DNA of 64,000 bases, from NCBI GenBank assembly GCA_937889545.1, contig CALAOT010000105.1, forward strand, positions 53,221-117,220, given 5' to 3'. Source of the DNA: an uncultured Opitutaceae bacterium. Lineage in GTDB: Bacteria; Verrucomicrobiota; Verrucomicrobiia; Opitutales; Opitutaceae. Under the pieces are notes generated by a model that worked only from the letters and a program-made list of their open reading frames with translations, did no database searches and was not told the origin of the DNA. Every line of letters starts with the position of its first letter. Within the stretch, counting starts at the first letter, position 1. The position numbers were made by a program, and so were the translations under genes. Below, piece by piece: positions 27,220 to 37,091 of this stretch.

Positions 27220-28623
27220 TCAAGCCAGGAAGCCGATGAAGAGCAGGCATGCGACCAGGGTGTACCCGGTGAAGGCGCCCAGCAATGCCTTCAGGGCCGG
27301 CTGCCGGCGACCAAGGCGCTCGTAGAGAGAATCAAGCATCACGAATCCGAGGCCGAAGAAGACGACGAGGGCGGGCAGCACCAGCCGCGGCAGCCAGAAG
27401 CCAGCAGCGTAAGGATCCACCAAGCGGGTAAGGCTGAATAGGATGGGCGAATAGTATCCCACAGCCATCGCCGTCATCACGATGGCGGCATTCGGGAGAA
27501 AGGGCCTCCGGAGCAGCAGTGATTTCCCGCTGAGAAAACCGCAGAACAGCGTTCCGGCAATAGCGAGAGCGGAATAGACGAGACACCAGCGGTCCGACCA
27601 GGTCTGGAGAGCCTGGGACAGCGCCGTGCGCTCGCGGAAGAACGGCTTGCGGGTTCGCTGGAGCCAATCTGTCGAAACCTTCCCGGGTGGAGCCTGAAAC
27701 AGGTCCATGACGTCCGTGACGGAGGAGACGTGGAGCAGCCCGAGGTAGCTATGCTTCCTCTCCTCGTAGATCTTGTCCCGGAAATAGTCGGGAGCCGAGA
27801 GGAGGCTCAAGTCGCTTCGCTTCAACAGCAATATGTCGCTCCAGCGCATGACCGACGGCTCGCCCTTCTGAAGCCACACGACGCCCGTGAAGGCTCCCTT
27901 CACCCGGTCGATCTCCCTCATTTGAAGCAGGAAGAGCGCGCTTGGCACGGCCAGGGCCAGAGTGCCGATTGCGCCCCACCGAAGCCGTTCGCCCCTAGTC
28001 AGCCGCGTCCCAATGGCGACCGCCATCAGCAGGGCCATGACGGGCAGCATCCCGGAGAAGGTGTACTTGCACACCATGCCGAACGAGAGGCAGAGCGACA
28101 TCCCGGCCCAGGAGCGGCCGTCCCTGGGATTCTCAAAGAGCCGGAAGGTGAAAAGGGCAACCAGCGCGAAGACCGGTAGTGTGAATGCATCCGCTGCAAT
28201 GACAATTGAGTGGATGACCCGGAACGGCAGGAAGGTGATGAACGCAGCCGCGGAGTAGCGCAGCTGCCAATCCGCGATGCTCTTCCAGAGGAGCCCGTAG
28301 ATCACCCAGAGCCCCAAGACATTGAACGCCAGGAATCCCAGGGCGATGATCGCCAGGTAGTATTTCGCACTGACGTAACTGTGGATCAGGCTCCCCAGGT
28401 AGTAGAGCGCGGGAGGGCTCGTCTGGGAATAGCTGAAGCTCCAGGGGGTGTAAGGGAACGTGAGGATCAGCCCGCGGTGATAAAGAAAATCCTGCCCGAT
28501 GTAACCGTAGCGGGACATTCCCCGTAGCCCCACAAGGCAGGCCGCTGCCGCCAACAAACTGAGAAAGATCCGATCTCTTGCCGCAAGGGAATTGGCCCGC
28601 TGATTCGTCGAAGCCGGGAGCAT
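27220..28623 (-). CDS. Polytopic membrane protein, GT-C glycosyltransferase-like
   Basis: 467 aa with 10-12 hydrophobic segments. The first segment (FLSLLAAAACLVGL) is followed by a loop with YIGQDFLYHRGLIL: an acidic residue just after TM1, as in GT-C lipid-linked-sugar transferases such as ArnT/PMT. A large soluble loop lies between residues about 235 and 340. No family-specific motif is clear, so the GT-C call is by architecture. The ATG at 28623 is preferred over a TTG one codon upstream. Confidence 0.6.
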   Translation of the reverse strand: MLPASTNQRANSLAARDRIFLSLLAAAACLVGLRGMSRYGYIGQDFLYHRGLILTFPYTPWSFSYSQTSPPALYYLGSLIHSYVSAKYYLAIIALGFLAFNVLGLWVIYGLLWKSIADWQLRYSAAAFITFLPFRVIHSIVIAADAFTLPVFALVALFTFRLFENPRDGRSWAGMSLCLSFGMVCKYTFSGMLPVMALLMAVAIGTRLTRGERLRWGAIGTLALAVPSALFLLQMREIDRVKGAFTGVVWLQKGEPSVMRWSDILLLKRSDLSLLSAPDYFRDKIYEERKHSYLGLLHVSSVTDVMDLFQAPPGKVSTDWLQRTRKPFFRERTALSQALQTWSDRWCLVYSALAIAGTLFCGFLSGKSLLLRRPFLPNAAIVMTAMAVGYYSPILFSLTRLVDPYAAGFWLPRLVLPALVVFFGLGFVMLDSLYERLGRRQPALKALLGAFTGYTLVACLLFIGFLA

Positions 28624-28796
28624 CAAGGTTGGTCGATATGCCTGTAGGCGACGAGCCGATTACTGAGAACCGATGGTCGGGCAGCGAGACTTTTCCTCAC
28701 CAAGCTTTGATCCGTTGTCCGTTCGGGGCCCCGCCGAGCGGCATCTTGCATCGGCTGCATCGGCGAAGCCCGAGGCGTCGCCGGACGAAGCAAGCG

Positions 28797-29554
28797 CTAC
28801 TGGGCAGGCGCTTCGGGCGACCCTGGCAGGTGGATGCGAAACATGCTGGCAGGCCCCGGGGCGCTCTCGACCTCGATCCACCCTCCATGCTGCTTCACGA
28901 TACCGTGCACTGCCGCCAGTCCCAGGCCCAGCCCCCGCCGACTCCCATGGTCGTGAAAAACGGCTCGAATAGGCGCTGCCGGACGGAACTGTCCATCCCC
29001 GAACCCTTGTCCTCAAAGCTCAGCCGGACGACCGATCCCGGTCGCGGCCCCCCGTCCGGGGCTGAAGCTGCGGGCGAACCGTCAATCCTGGTCACATCGA
29101 CAGTCAGGCACCCGCCCTGGGCCATCGCGTCACGCGCGTTGGTGCACAGGCTCACGATCACCTGGTCAATCGCCGAGGAATCCGCCTCCACCCAGACCGG
29201 GGACGCCCCTCCAGTTAGACGAAGCTCTATGCCCTTGCCAAGGAGGCGGACGATTTCGGGCTGCAGCCTGGCCACGGACTCCCGCAGGTTCATCGGCTCC
29301 ATCCGCAGGAATTGCCGCTGCCCAAAGGACACAAGCTTCTTTGTGAGGTCGGCCGACCGCTTCGCCTTCGCGTCCAGCGCCAGTATCTGGCTGCTCACGT
29401 CCGCCGGCAGCTGCCGGTTTTCCCGCAGGACGCCCAGCCGCATCAATGTCGATGTCAGGATGTCGTGCTGCATCGAATACCGATCCGCCCGAGGACAAAC
29501 GGACCTGCCTGAGCCATCTCGAAAGACTCGAGCCTCAAGCAAGTGCCGTAACAA
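28797..29554 (-). pseudogene. Sensor histidine kinase, frameshifted in G2 box
   Basis: The minus strand encodes a kinase core: MQHDILTSTLMRLGVL (H-box-like), an N box IVSLCTNARDAMAQGG, G1 [23 protein letters not shown], then frame is lost. After GVGGG the original frame reads [11 protein letters not shown] and stops. Shifting by one base gives [20 protein letters not shown] followed by [20 protein letters not shown] and a stop at 28797-28799, which is exactly the expected G2 box and C-terminus. A one-base deletion near 28960 therefore explains the break. The N-terminus also lacks an obvious sensor domain. It may be a true pseudogene or a sequencing error. Confidence 0.75.
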
Positions 29555-29600
29555 GGCTTAATATCCGCCGTTATAGCTATGGCGGCGGCCTGGACGGCGC

Positions 29601-30113
29601 TTAGGGCAGGGAGAGCAGCTTTGCCTTTGCCTTCTGAAACTCCTCGTCGGTCAGGACGCCCTGGTCCTTGAGCGCCTTGAGCTTTCCCAGCTCGGCCACC
29701 AAATCGACTCTGGCCGCAGCGTTGTCGGCCCTGACGCTTGTCGGCGGCGGCAGCAGCGGGTTCCCCAGATTGTATGCCGGTTGCGGAAAGTCAGGCTGGC
29801 CGGGAAGCGCACTTGTGACGGGCCGGTTGTAAAGGTCGAAGAGCTGCGCAAAGCGGCCGAACGACTCGACCTTTCCGTTGACCAATCGGATCATGTACGG
29901 CTGGTCGCGTCCGTAGCCGGCCTCGCTCTCAAGGTAATAGGTCATGTACTCCACGTTCGCCTGCGCGCTCGTGCTGTCGGGGGTTCCGAGGATCGACTGG
30001 ACCTCTGCCTTTGTCATGCCGATCCGAATGTTATTGAGCTTCGCGGAGGATTCACATCCGGCAAGGAGGACGCCGGCGAGCAAGGCAAAGACTAGGGCGA
30101 TTCTTGATTTCAT
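29601..30113 (-). CDS. Lipoprotein with SmpA/OmlA-like and SHOCT domains
   Basis: 170 aa. Signal peptide with a good lipobox (LLAGC, Cys20). Residues 25-100 (LNNIRIGMTKAEVQSILGTPDS) match the BamE/SmpA/OmlA-type start. The last 35 residues DLVAELGKLKALKDQGVLTDEEFQKAKAKLLSL form a SHOCT (short C-terminal) domain, an oligomerisation-type helix pair. A proline-rich linker joins them. Cell-envelope role likely; no specific partner evident. Confidence 0.85.
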   Translation of the reverse strand: MKSRIALVFALLAGVLLAGCESSAKLNNIRIGMTKAEVQSILGTPDSTSAQANVEYMTYYLESEAGYGRDQPYMIRLVNGKVESFGRFAQLFDLYNRPVTSALPGQPDFPQPAYNLGNPLLPPPTSVRADNAAARVDLVAELGKLKALKDQGVLTDEEFQKAKAKLLSLP

Positions 30114-30595
30114 CTCTCAGTTGCTATGGGGTTGCCGACCAGGCTTCACTCTTTCCCCGGAACGACGGGGAGGTATTCTCATGGATGAGAAGAAGGTCTT
30201 CCCGAGGGGGGGTACAAAATGGCAAGACGTGCTTCGGCTCAAAAGGTTGTGCGCGGGGTCAATCGATAGGGCGAAGTCTGCCGGAAAGACAAGGGTCTTT
30301 CGGCCACTACCATTCCCTGCCATCCGATGCCATGGCCAGTTGAATCCGAGTCCTATTCCTGAAGAAACACCTCGTCCCGAGTCACCCCGGAAGGCTTGCA
30401 TTCCGGATCCGGGCGCAGAGCCGGGTGGCGACGGCATTCATGCACCACGGTCAGACCGTCCAAATCGGCCCCATCCCGGGCGCGCCCTCCTTGTCCGCAC
30501 GCGTCCCGCTTTCCTTCGTCTAGCCTTGCTAGTTCCGAAGATCGCAATAAGCTTCGCTTAGGTTTCGAATAAGTTCCGCGCATAACCACCCAAAC
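30114..30595 (+). other. Gene-free interval
   Basis: 482 bp between the divergent SHOCT lipoprotein and the next gene. Open frames here lack ribosome-binding sites and homology I recognise. A short CCCCG...CGGGG inverted repeat near 30158-30174 is the only structure noticed. It presumably holds both promoters, but I cannot place -35/-10 boxes with confidence. Confidence 0.5.
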
Positions 30596-31579
30596 GTGAA
30601 CAGGCCGCGTTTAAAAACCAAGGTCTGCCTATTGCTAGGCTTGGCGGCGATTTCGGCGGCCCCACCGAGCGCCTGCGCCTCCAGCAGCGATGAGATGATG
30701 GCTGTGTCATCGCGAACGAGTGGCGACTACCTCCGCGGCCGGCTGGCCGATGGATCATTTCAGCCCGAGTCCTACGCATTTGGAGAAGGGGGCCGATGGG
30801 CAGCCGCAGAGAGTGACGCCACGGTCGACCGGCTCAAGTTCATCGACGTGGCCCGGGCAATCGCTAGTCCGCTGGAATACCAGCATTACGTTCCTACCAA
30901 CGACCCAAAAACGACCAAGCTGTTGATCCTGGTGTACTGGGGCAGGACCGGTACGCCGGCGCGATCCAATGATTCGCTCGCATTGCAGGAAGTGCAAGAC
31001 GCCGCTGCGGTCGCGGCTGACACCAAGAGCGCCAATGCCCAGGCAATGCGCGGTGCTGAGATCATACTACACCCGGGGGGGCAGATGCCGTGCGGACGTT
31101 TTGATCCAGATACCAATGTCTTACTGTTGGGCGATCAGATTTCGGCCGACAATGCCATGGCGAGCGCCATGGGCGTGGCGGCAGCGGCAACCCGCAGCCG
31201 CGATCTGGCCAATGCCCGTGATGCCGCCATGCTTGGCTACGACCTGCAGTGGGGTTCGACCGACGCCTTGAAGGGGACGCCTCTCGAGCACCGCAGGGAG
31301 GACCTAAGGAAAGAACTCGATGAAGGCCGCTATTTCGTGGTCTTGATGGCTTATGACTTCCAACTGATGTGGAAGCAAAAGAAGCACAAGCTCCTCTGGG
31401 AAACTCGGGTCAGCATCCGCCAACGCAAACATGGTTTCGAAACGGAGCTCTTGGCGATGGCCCAGACCGCCTCGCGGTATTTCGGCCAGGACAGCCACGG
31501 CTTGGTTCGCAAGGATCTTCCCGAAGGCCATGTCGACATCGGCGAAGTCAAGCTGGTGGGCACCGAACTGGAGAAATAA
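30596..31579 (+). CDS. Hypothetical secreted protein
   Basis: 327 aa, GTG start. N-terminal KTKVCLLLGLAAISAAPPSACA is a signal peptide (cleavage after ACA or a Cys-containing site). The mature protein is soluble, mixed alpha/beta, with KLLILVYWGRTGT, NVLLLGDQISADNAMASAMG and ALMAYDFQLMWKQKKHKLLWETRVSIR-like strands. I do not recognise the family. It stands alone between two gene-poor intervals. Confidence 0.65.
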   Translation: MNRPRLKTKVCLLLGLAAISAAPPSACASSSDEMMAVSSRTSGDYLRGRLADGSFQPESYAFGEGGRWAAAESDATVDRLKFIDVARAIASPLEYQHYVPTNDPKTTKLLILVYWGRTGTPARSNDSLALQEVQDAAAVAADTKSANAQAMRGAEIILHPGGQMPCGRFDPDTNVLLLGDQISADNAMASAMGVAAAATRSRDLANARDAAMLGYDLQWGSTDALKGTPLEHRREDLRKELDEGRYFVVLMAYDFQLMWKQKKHKLLWETRVSIRQRKHGFETELLAMAQTASRYFGQDSHGLVRKDLPEGHVDIGEVKLVGTELEK

Positions 31580-31788
31580 CCCGCAAGCGCGCACGATCGG
31601 GTCCGCAAAGGGCTCTCGCTCGGGCCTAAAGTCGGATCACCCGGAATCCGATTCGCGGCGCCAGCCTGGTCGCTCCGGTGAAGCGGGAAGGCCAGGGGCG
31701 GCCTTCGATTCCCCGGCCGCCGGGACAGGAATGGCATTCGGGCTTCCGTCCCGGGGGCCTGCAAGAAAAAGCTGGCCTGCGTCGGCAG

Positions 31789-34179
31789 CTACCGCTCGCG
31801 GATATAGGCGCGCACCGCCTCAAACTGGCTGTCGCCGTCGAGGCCCGCCTCCGCCATGACCAGCGCCCCCGCGCCGCTGCCGAGGAAGTGCCCGTGGCGG
31901 AACGGGTGGAGGGAGTGGGCGCGGCCGTAGTTTGAGCGCACCCAGCGCGTCATCGTCGCCAGCGTAAAGTCGGTGACGCCCATCGCCTCGACCTGGTGGG
32001 TCTCCGGGAAAATGCGGTCGCGCTCGGCCGAAGGCAGCAAATCGAACAACTCGCAGGACGTGACTACATAGGCGTTGATGTCGAAGCCCTCGCGCTCCAG
32101 GAGCGGCAGCGCCCTGGTAATGAACGCGTAGGTGACGCCGGTGCCCTGCAGGACGATGGTGCCCTGTCCCCGGCCGCGCGCCGCCCGCAAGCGATAGACG
32201 CCCTGGGCCGCTCCCGCGGCCGGCGGCAAGCCCAGGGCGGCCCGATCCAGAATGACTTCCGCAGGACGGGTGACAAACGGGGCGATCACTGCGGGCCGCC
32301 GCGCGAGCGCCGCAGCCACCAGGAACCAGATCTCCTGGGGCTCCCACGGAGTGAGGGTGATCATCGTTCCAACCGGAAAATTGTCCTGCAACAGCTGAAG
32401 GGACTGCGGGTCGGCATGCGTCGGGCCGTCCTCGCCCGTTTTGAGCCCGGCGTGCGCGCAGACGAGGAAGAAGGGACGGTAGGATCCACCCTTGGTCGCG
32501 ACGCGCGCCTGGTTGCCGATGGCGTGGAGTCGCGCGGCAATGTGACCGAGCGGCGCGCTGAAGGCGCCATACGATGACCCGATTCCGACGTGGCCGCCGA
32601 ACGCCGATATGCCGGCCAGCATGGCGGTCATCGCGTCCTCGCAGATGCCGCCGATCGAAAGCTGGCGCGCTGCGGGATTGTCGCGCCTGTGATAGAAACC
32701 TGGCGGGAACCCCTCGCCGACCTTGCTGACACTTGTCGAGGCGAGGAGGTCGGCCGACGCCACCACGAGCGCGCCGCCGCTGGCGCGATTGTAGTGATTG
32801 AGCACGCGCCCGAGCTGTTCGCGAGGCGCGGTCATCGACCCCGGCTTGAGCACGAGATCGGGCGGGGCCTCCGCCCCGGCCCGGGCGGCGATCTCGTAGA
32901 CGGCGTCGAGGCGAGGGGCATCCGGCCGGGGCTGGCGCCGCCGGTTGTCGAGCCGCTTTCTGGCCGCGCGGAGCCGCTCCGCCAATGCCTCGACCGCGGG
33001 CCTCCGCGCGGCAAGCGCGTTGCGAATGATGCCCAGCGTCTCCCAGTAGCACTTTTCGATGACGCTTGCGTCGGTGCCGCCGTTGCAGCGCTGGGGCACC
33101 CCGTCGCAGCAAGGCAGATGGACAGCCTCCTTGGGCAGGAGCGGGGCCACGGCGGCGAAGAATCCCGCCGAGCAGAGGGCGTGTCCGCCACCATGGGACG
33201 CACGGCCCTCGATCCCGTACTGCCAGCCTTTCACGGTTCGGTAGACGACCGCCGTGGGCTGGCCGTTGTCGAGGGCGAGCGCCGCGCGCTGCGCCATCGC
33301 AATCTGCTGCCAGTCGAATCCCTCCGGAACCAGGATGACGTTCCAATCGTGCAGATAGGCCAGCTCCGCCGGCGTCCATTGCACGTACTCGCCCGGGGTT
33401 TCCCCTTCGCGGCAGACGCGGTTCGAGTCGATCGAGGCCTGGTTCCAGTCTATGTGCAACACGACGTTGCCGAGCGAGGCGGTGCCGCCGGCGGCGAGTG
33501 CCTCGGCCACACGGCCGGGGGTCAGGCCGCCCTCCCCTTCGACGATGTGCACGCGCGGCGCGTCGGCTCCGTAAAGGTCGGCCGCGCCCCACGCCAGACC
33601 GAGCGAGGCGGGCAGGCCCACGCCCGACGCTCCGGTGGAAAGCCGAACAAACGGGGTCGCCGGCGTGGGATGGCCGTCCAATGCCTTGGCCTGCAGCTTC
33701 CCGAAGAGAGGGGTCCCGCCGGCCGGATTGCGGCGGAAACCGATCAGATCCTCAAGCCGCAGCTGGGACTTCTCGTCGCCGGGAAGCAGCTCCGGCGCCG
33801 CGAGGCGGGCCACCTCGTTGCGCAGGGCCCACAACGCGTAGAGGCCGAGTGCCTTGTGGCCCGCCGCGTAGGAGATGATGTCCGCATCCTGTCGGTCGGG
33901 GCGCGAGAGATCGTAGTCCATCGCGTCGAAAAGGAGCCGCATCACGAAGCGACCGGACGAGATCGAGCCGCCCGGGTGGCCCGAGAGCGGCACGTAATTG
34001 TACATCACCGCGCATAGCGTGCGGTAGACCAGGTCGAGCACCTCGAAGTGCGCAACGGCGGCCTCGTCGAGGGGCGCGCCCTCCGCCGCCACCCGCTCCG
34101 CCGCGTTGATGAACACGCCGCGGCGGGACCCGAAGGACACCCGTGACGCGGGCGCAGCTAGGGCCACGTTGGTTAGCAT
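31789..34179 (-). CDS. Transketolase-like thiamine-diphosphate enzyme
   Basis: 796 aa. The N-terminal half has SGHPGGSISSG near residue 66, DIISYAAGHKALGLYALW near 98 and the ThDP region VEGEGGLTPGRVAEAL...NVVLHIDWNQ near 213-245. There the usual GDG is GEG and the final NN is WN. The C-terminal half has EDAMTAMLAGISAFGGHVGIGSSYGAFS and HAGLKTGEDGPTHADPQSLQLLQ, the transketolase pyrimidine-domain signature. Longer than classical transketolase (about 660 aa). The start overlaps the upstream aminotransferase stop by 7 nt, so they form a coupled pair. Physiological reaction unknown; a housekeeping transketolase is expected elsewhere. Confidence 0.8.
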   Translation of the reverse strand: MLTNVALAAPASRVSFGSRRGVFINAAERVAAEGAPLDEAAVAHFEVLDLVYRTLCAVMYNYVPLSGHPGGSISSGRFVMRLLFDAMDYDLSRPDRQDADIISYAAGHKALGLYALWALRNEVARLAAPELLPGDEKSQLRLEDLIGFRRNPAGGTPLFGKLQAKALDGHPTPATPFVRLSTGASGVGLPASLGLAWGAADLYGADAPRVHIVEGEGGLTPGRVAEALAAGGTASLGNVVLHIDWNQASIDSNRVCREGETPGEYVQWTPAELAYLHDWNVILVPEGFDWQQIAMAQRAALALDNGQPTAVVYRTVKGWQYGIEGRASHGGGHALCSAGFFAAVAPLLPKEAVHLPCCDGVPQRCNGGTDASVIEKCYWETLGIIRNALAARRPAVEALAERLRAARKRLDNRRRQPRPDAPRLDAVYEIAARAGAEAPPDLVLKPGSMTAPREQLGRVLNHYNRASGGALVVASADLLASTSVSKVGEGFPPGFYHRRDNPAARQLSIGGICEDAMTAMLAGISAFGGHVGIGSSYGAFSAPLGHIAARLHAIGNQARVATKGGSYRPFFLVCAHAGLKTGEDGPTHADPQSLQLLQDNFPVGTMITLTPWEPQEIWFLVAAALARRPAVIAPFVTRPAEVILDRAALGLPPAAGAAQGVYRLRAARGRGQGTIVLQGTGVTYAFITRALPLLEREGFDINAYVVTSCELFDLLPSAERDRIFPETHQVEAMGVTDFTLATMTRWVRSNYGRAHSLHPFRHGHFLGSGAGALVMAEAGLDGDSQFEAVRAYIRER

Positions 34180-35558
34180 GCGTACTTGCCCTCTTTCATG
34201 AACTCCTGAAACCCGTCGCGATCACCGGCGGCCACGCGCATGCGCTCCAGCCCCGTCTTGAGGTCGTCAAGCCCCGTGGCGATCGACAGCCGGAGATAAT
34301 GCAGGCCATCCGAACCGATGCGGCCGAACGAGCGCCGGTCCATCGTCGCCACCTGATACCGCCACAGCAGGAACATCTGCACCAGCGTCGAGGGGCTGCT
34401 CCGGCCGCGGTCTGCCGCCGGAAGTCTCCGATGGGCGTCGATGGCGCCGATATTCTTGCACAGGCCGGAGATGTTCGGGAAGAGGTAAAAGGCCCCTCCG
34501 GGTTTGCTGCAGCGGAAGCCCGGGATGGCGTTGAGTCCGGCCACCATCAGGTCGCGCCGCTCCGTGAAAGCCTCGCACATTCGGGCGATGCTCCCCTGGC
34601 TCAGGGGTGACTCGAGCGCGATCCGCGCACCCATCTGGTTGTAGGCCGGAATGCACGAAAAATAGTTGATGTTGAGGTTCTTGAAGACGGTCGCCTCCTC
34701 GGCAGTCGGGAACACCGCCCAGCCGACTCTTCCCCCCGTCCACGAGTAGGATTTCGAAACGCCGCTGACGATGATCGTGCGCTGGGCCATTCCGGGGAGC
34801 GACGCGATCGAGAGGTGGCGGTTGCCGTCGTACAGGATGTCCTCGTAGATCTCGTCCGAATAGATGCGGGCCTGGGCCGGGGCCTTGTGCTGGATGACGT
34901 CGGCGATGCTTTCAAGTTGCTCGCGGGTGACGACGCTGCCGGTCGGGTTGGACGGAAAATTGAGGATTATGATCCGCGTGCGGCGGCTGATAAGAGGAGC
35001 GAGATCGCGTCCACTGAAGCTGAAATCGGACTCCTCGCGCAGGTGCAGGGGCCTGGGCCTCGCACCCACATAGGTCGTGAACGACTCGTAGATCGGAAAC
35101 CCGGGGCTAGGGTAGATCACCTCGTCGCCGGGATCGCAATAGGCCTGCTGGGCCAGGCCTATGGGCGGCTTGGCTCCCGGAAAGACCACGACCCGGTCCG
35201 GGGTGACATCGATTCCGCGGCGCCGCGCGACCGTTCGGGCGACGGCCTCGCGAAGCTGCGGGATTCCTTGCGGGTCGCAATAGTGCGTGAGGCCAAGGTC
35301 GATCTGCCTCTTCACCTCCTCCGCGATATGCGCGGCCAGCGGAAAGTCGGGCTCGCCAAGGTTGCACCGGATCACCTTTAGGCCCCGGTCTTCCAGGGTC
35401 TTGATATGCGGGCCTATCCGGAAGGCGTTTTCGCTGCCAAGCAGCCGCGTGCGGGCGGAAAAGAGACTCGCGCGCGGCGTGGGCCTGGTTGCCTTGGCCG
35501 GCACGGAGCCTGCTTTCGCCTTACGCGGTCGGGGTGATATGGTGGGGCGCGTTGTCAT
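34173..35558 (-). CDS. Class I/II PLP-dependent aminotransferase
   Basis: 461 aa. After a basic low-complexity N-terminus (residues 1-35), the fold-type I pattern follows: CNLGEPDFPLAAHI, LTHYCDPQGIPQLREAV, FPGAKPPIGLAQQAY, LNFPSNPTGSVVTREQL (Asn), YSDEIYEDILYDG (Asp/Tyr) and SGVSKSYSWTGGRVGW with the PLP Lys. The closest general class is AspC/aromatic aminotransferases. Upstream partner of the transketolase-like gene; joint operation on a sugar- or keto-derived metabolite is plausible but unproven. Start at 35558 chosen over a longer frame to 35639 because of the conserved MTTRPTISPRP-type basic lead and weak coding character upstream. Confidence 0.85.
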   Translation of the reverse strand: MTTRPTISPRPRKAKAGSVPAKATRPTPRASLFSARTRLLGSENAFRIGPHIKTLEDRGLKVIRCNLGEPDFPLAAHIAEEVKRQIDLGLTHYCDPQGIPQLREAVARTVARRRGIDVTPDRVVVFPGAKPPIGLAQQAYCDPGDEVIYPSPGFPIYESFTTYVGARPRPLHLREESDFSFSGRDLAPLISRRTRIIILNFPSNPTGSVVTREQLESIADVIQHKAPAQARIYSDEIYEDILYDGNRHLSIASLPGMAQRTIIVSGVSKSYSWTGGRVGWAVFPTAEEATVFKNLNINYFSCIPAYNQMGARIALESPLSQGSIARMCEAFTERRDLMVAGLNAIPGFRCSKPGGAFYLFPNISGLCKNIGAIDAHRRLPAADRGRSSPSTLVQMFLLWRYQVATMDRRSFGRIGSDGLHYLRLSIATGLDDLKTGLERMRVAAGDRDGFQEFMKEGKYAC

Positions 35559-36173
35559 GGTGACGATCCCTCCCAGCCGAAATCCATTCCCTTCGCCCAG
35601 GCAGCGCGGCCGCCGGGGCGCCGAGCGCCTTTGCGGCAATCGGGGAGAGGCGGGGGATGGAATGACCGGGCTTGGGCACTGAGGTGGGGAGAGTTTGGAG
35701 CCGGTCCGGCCGGCTGTGCCGGCCTTTCCAGCGGCGCTATTATGCTGTCGCCGCTGCCCGCGGACTACGCATCCCTAGGGATTCACTATGCAAATATTGA
35801 TGCGCACCCACGGTGCACCGGGAACGGCACCGTCGCGGTCGAGGACTCTTGGGTCCGCAGTGAGCCAATCGCACGGGTCTCCAGGCGGCGGGTCGCCCGC
35901 CTTTCCTTCTCGATGCAGGATTCAGGAACCGGAAAACCCGGCGGACAGCCCCGACCGTCTGTGCCTGCCCCTCATCGGGCTCGAACCCAACCCCCACCCG
36001 GTGCCAGAGTGGCACGGGGCCGGGCTTCATCGCCTCCCTGGGCCTTATCCAGCCCCCATCGGGGGCGACTTCATTTGAAGGCCCCCGAGGCGAGGAATCC
36101 ACGTTCAGGTGCTAGAGTCCGGCCGGCTTTGACGAGACCAAAGAGGCGGGCCGTCGCCAATCACGTCGTTGCC
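35559..36173 (+). other. Gene-free interval with hairpins
   Basis: 615 bp with no convincing gene; open frames on both strands are GC-skew artefacts without start signals. Two short inverted repeats are visible: GTGCCA-GAG-TGGCAC at 36001-36015 and GCCCCC-ATC-GGGGGC at 36052-36066. The second is terminator-like for transcripts from either side. Confidence 0.5.
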
Positions 36174-37034
36174 CTAGAATATCCTCCAGCGGAAGCGCAG
36201 CACCTCCTCCCACGCGCTGCGCCCGGATCCGAGAACACGGCTAACCTCGAAGTCCCACTGGAAATTCCTTGAAATCGAGAGCGTCGCCCCTCCGCCCAGC
36301 GTCCCCGAGGAACTAGACGATCCCGCTGTCGACAGGCTCATCGTTGTCTCGGCATAGGCCCCGAGCCGACCCCCGAAATCCCACTGCACGGCAGGGCTCC
36401 CGTACCACCGCGTGTCATAGCGCGTGTTGGACAAGTTCCGGAGCTCGTCCCATTCGACCATCCCCTCCGCCTTCAGGCCAGCCGCGACGTTCCGGATCCA
36501 GGGAACGATAACTCCGCCCTCGACTGAATTGTTGCCCACCGCGCTCGAATTCGTCGGCAACATCACGTAGGGGATGACGGCGGCCTCCTGGCCGGACGAG
36601 GGATCGCTCCAAAACGTCCACTTGGGCCTCAGCGTTACGTCCCCGATGCCACTCTGCGTCTGGTCCGTCCCGGCCGTGGAGAACGTGTCCCGCAGGAATA
36701 GCTGCGTCACGAACTCGAGGTCGACGCTGTCGGTGATCCTCACGGAGACCAACGTCGTGCCAAGCGCGAGCTCCTTGTACTGGTTGGGCGCAGCCGTGTC
36801 GGGCCTGATCCCGAGCGAGATGGCGTCCATCCGCATCAACACGCCTCCCGGCTCAATCGTTTGCGGGGACTCGGTCACCTGCGCGCGCAGGCCGGGAATG
36901 CAAGCCGCCAAGATCAGGATCGATCCAAGAACCGCAGGATTTGACCGTCTCGTGCGTGGTATCCGGACACGCTCGACCACGGCCGCGGAACCCGCCAGCA
37001 AAAACTCCTGCTGCAAGCCGGCGGCCATTCCCAC
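36174..37034 (-). CDS. Outer-membrane beta-barrel, phenol-MetA/transporter-like
   Basis: 286 aa; a signal segment LGSILILAACIPGLRAQ lies at about 36-52, so the true start may be an internal Met. The mature part alternates polar and hydrophobic residues in strands: LALGTTLVSVRITDSVDLEFVTQLF, GDVTLRPKWTFW, EAAVIPYVMLPT, LGAYAETTMSL, and ends in Phe (FRWRIF), the C-terminal signature of outer-membrane barrels. The pattern fits the MetA-pathway-of-phenol-degradation/transporter family. Substrate unknown. Divergent from the fucokinase gene with a gap of under 60 bp. Confidence 0.7.
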   Translation of the reverse strand: MGMAAGLQQEFLLAGSAAVVERVRIPRTRRSNPAVLGSILILAACIPGLRAQVTESPQTIEPGGVLMRMDAISLGIRPDTAAPNQYKELALGTTLVSVRITDSVDLEFVTQLFLRDTFSTAGTDQTQSGIGDVTLRPKWTFWSDPSSGQEAAVIPYVMLPTNSSAVGNNSVEGGVIVPWIRNVAAGLKAEGMVEWDELRNLSNTRYDTRWYGSPAVQWDFGGRLGAYAETTMSLSTAGSSSSSGTLGGGATLSISRNFQWDFEVSRVLGSGRSAWEEVLRFRWRIF

Positions 37035-37091
37035 ATTTGAGATGAAACCTTGCCTCTATCGTTTCCCCACCAAGAGTCCCTCGCCAAAGTC

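Noticed and set aside
35631..36272. Open frame of about 210 codons in the gap after the aminotransferase
   Set aside because: Overlaps two real genes' ends, has Arg/Pro/Ala-rich GC-biased composition and no homology I recognise.
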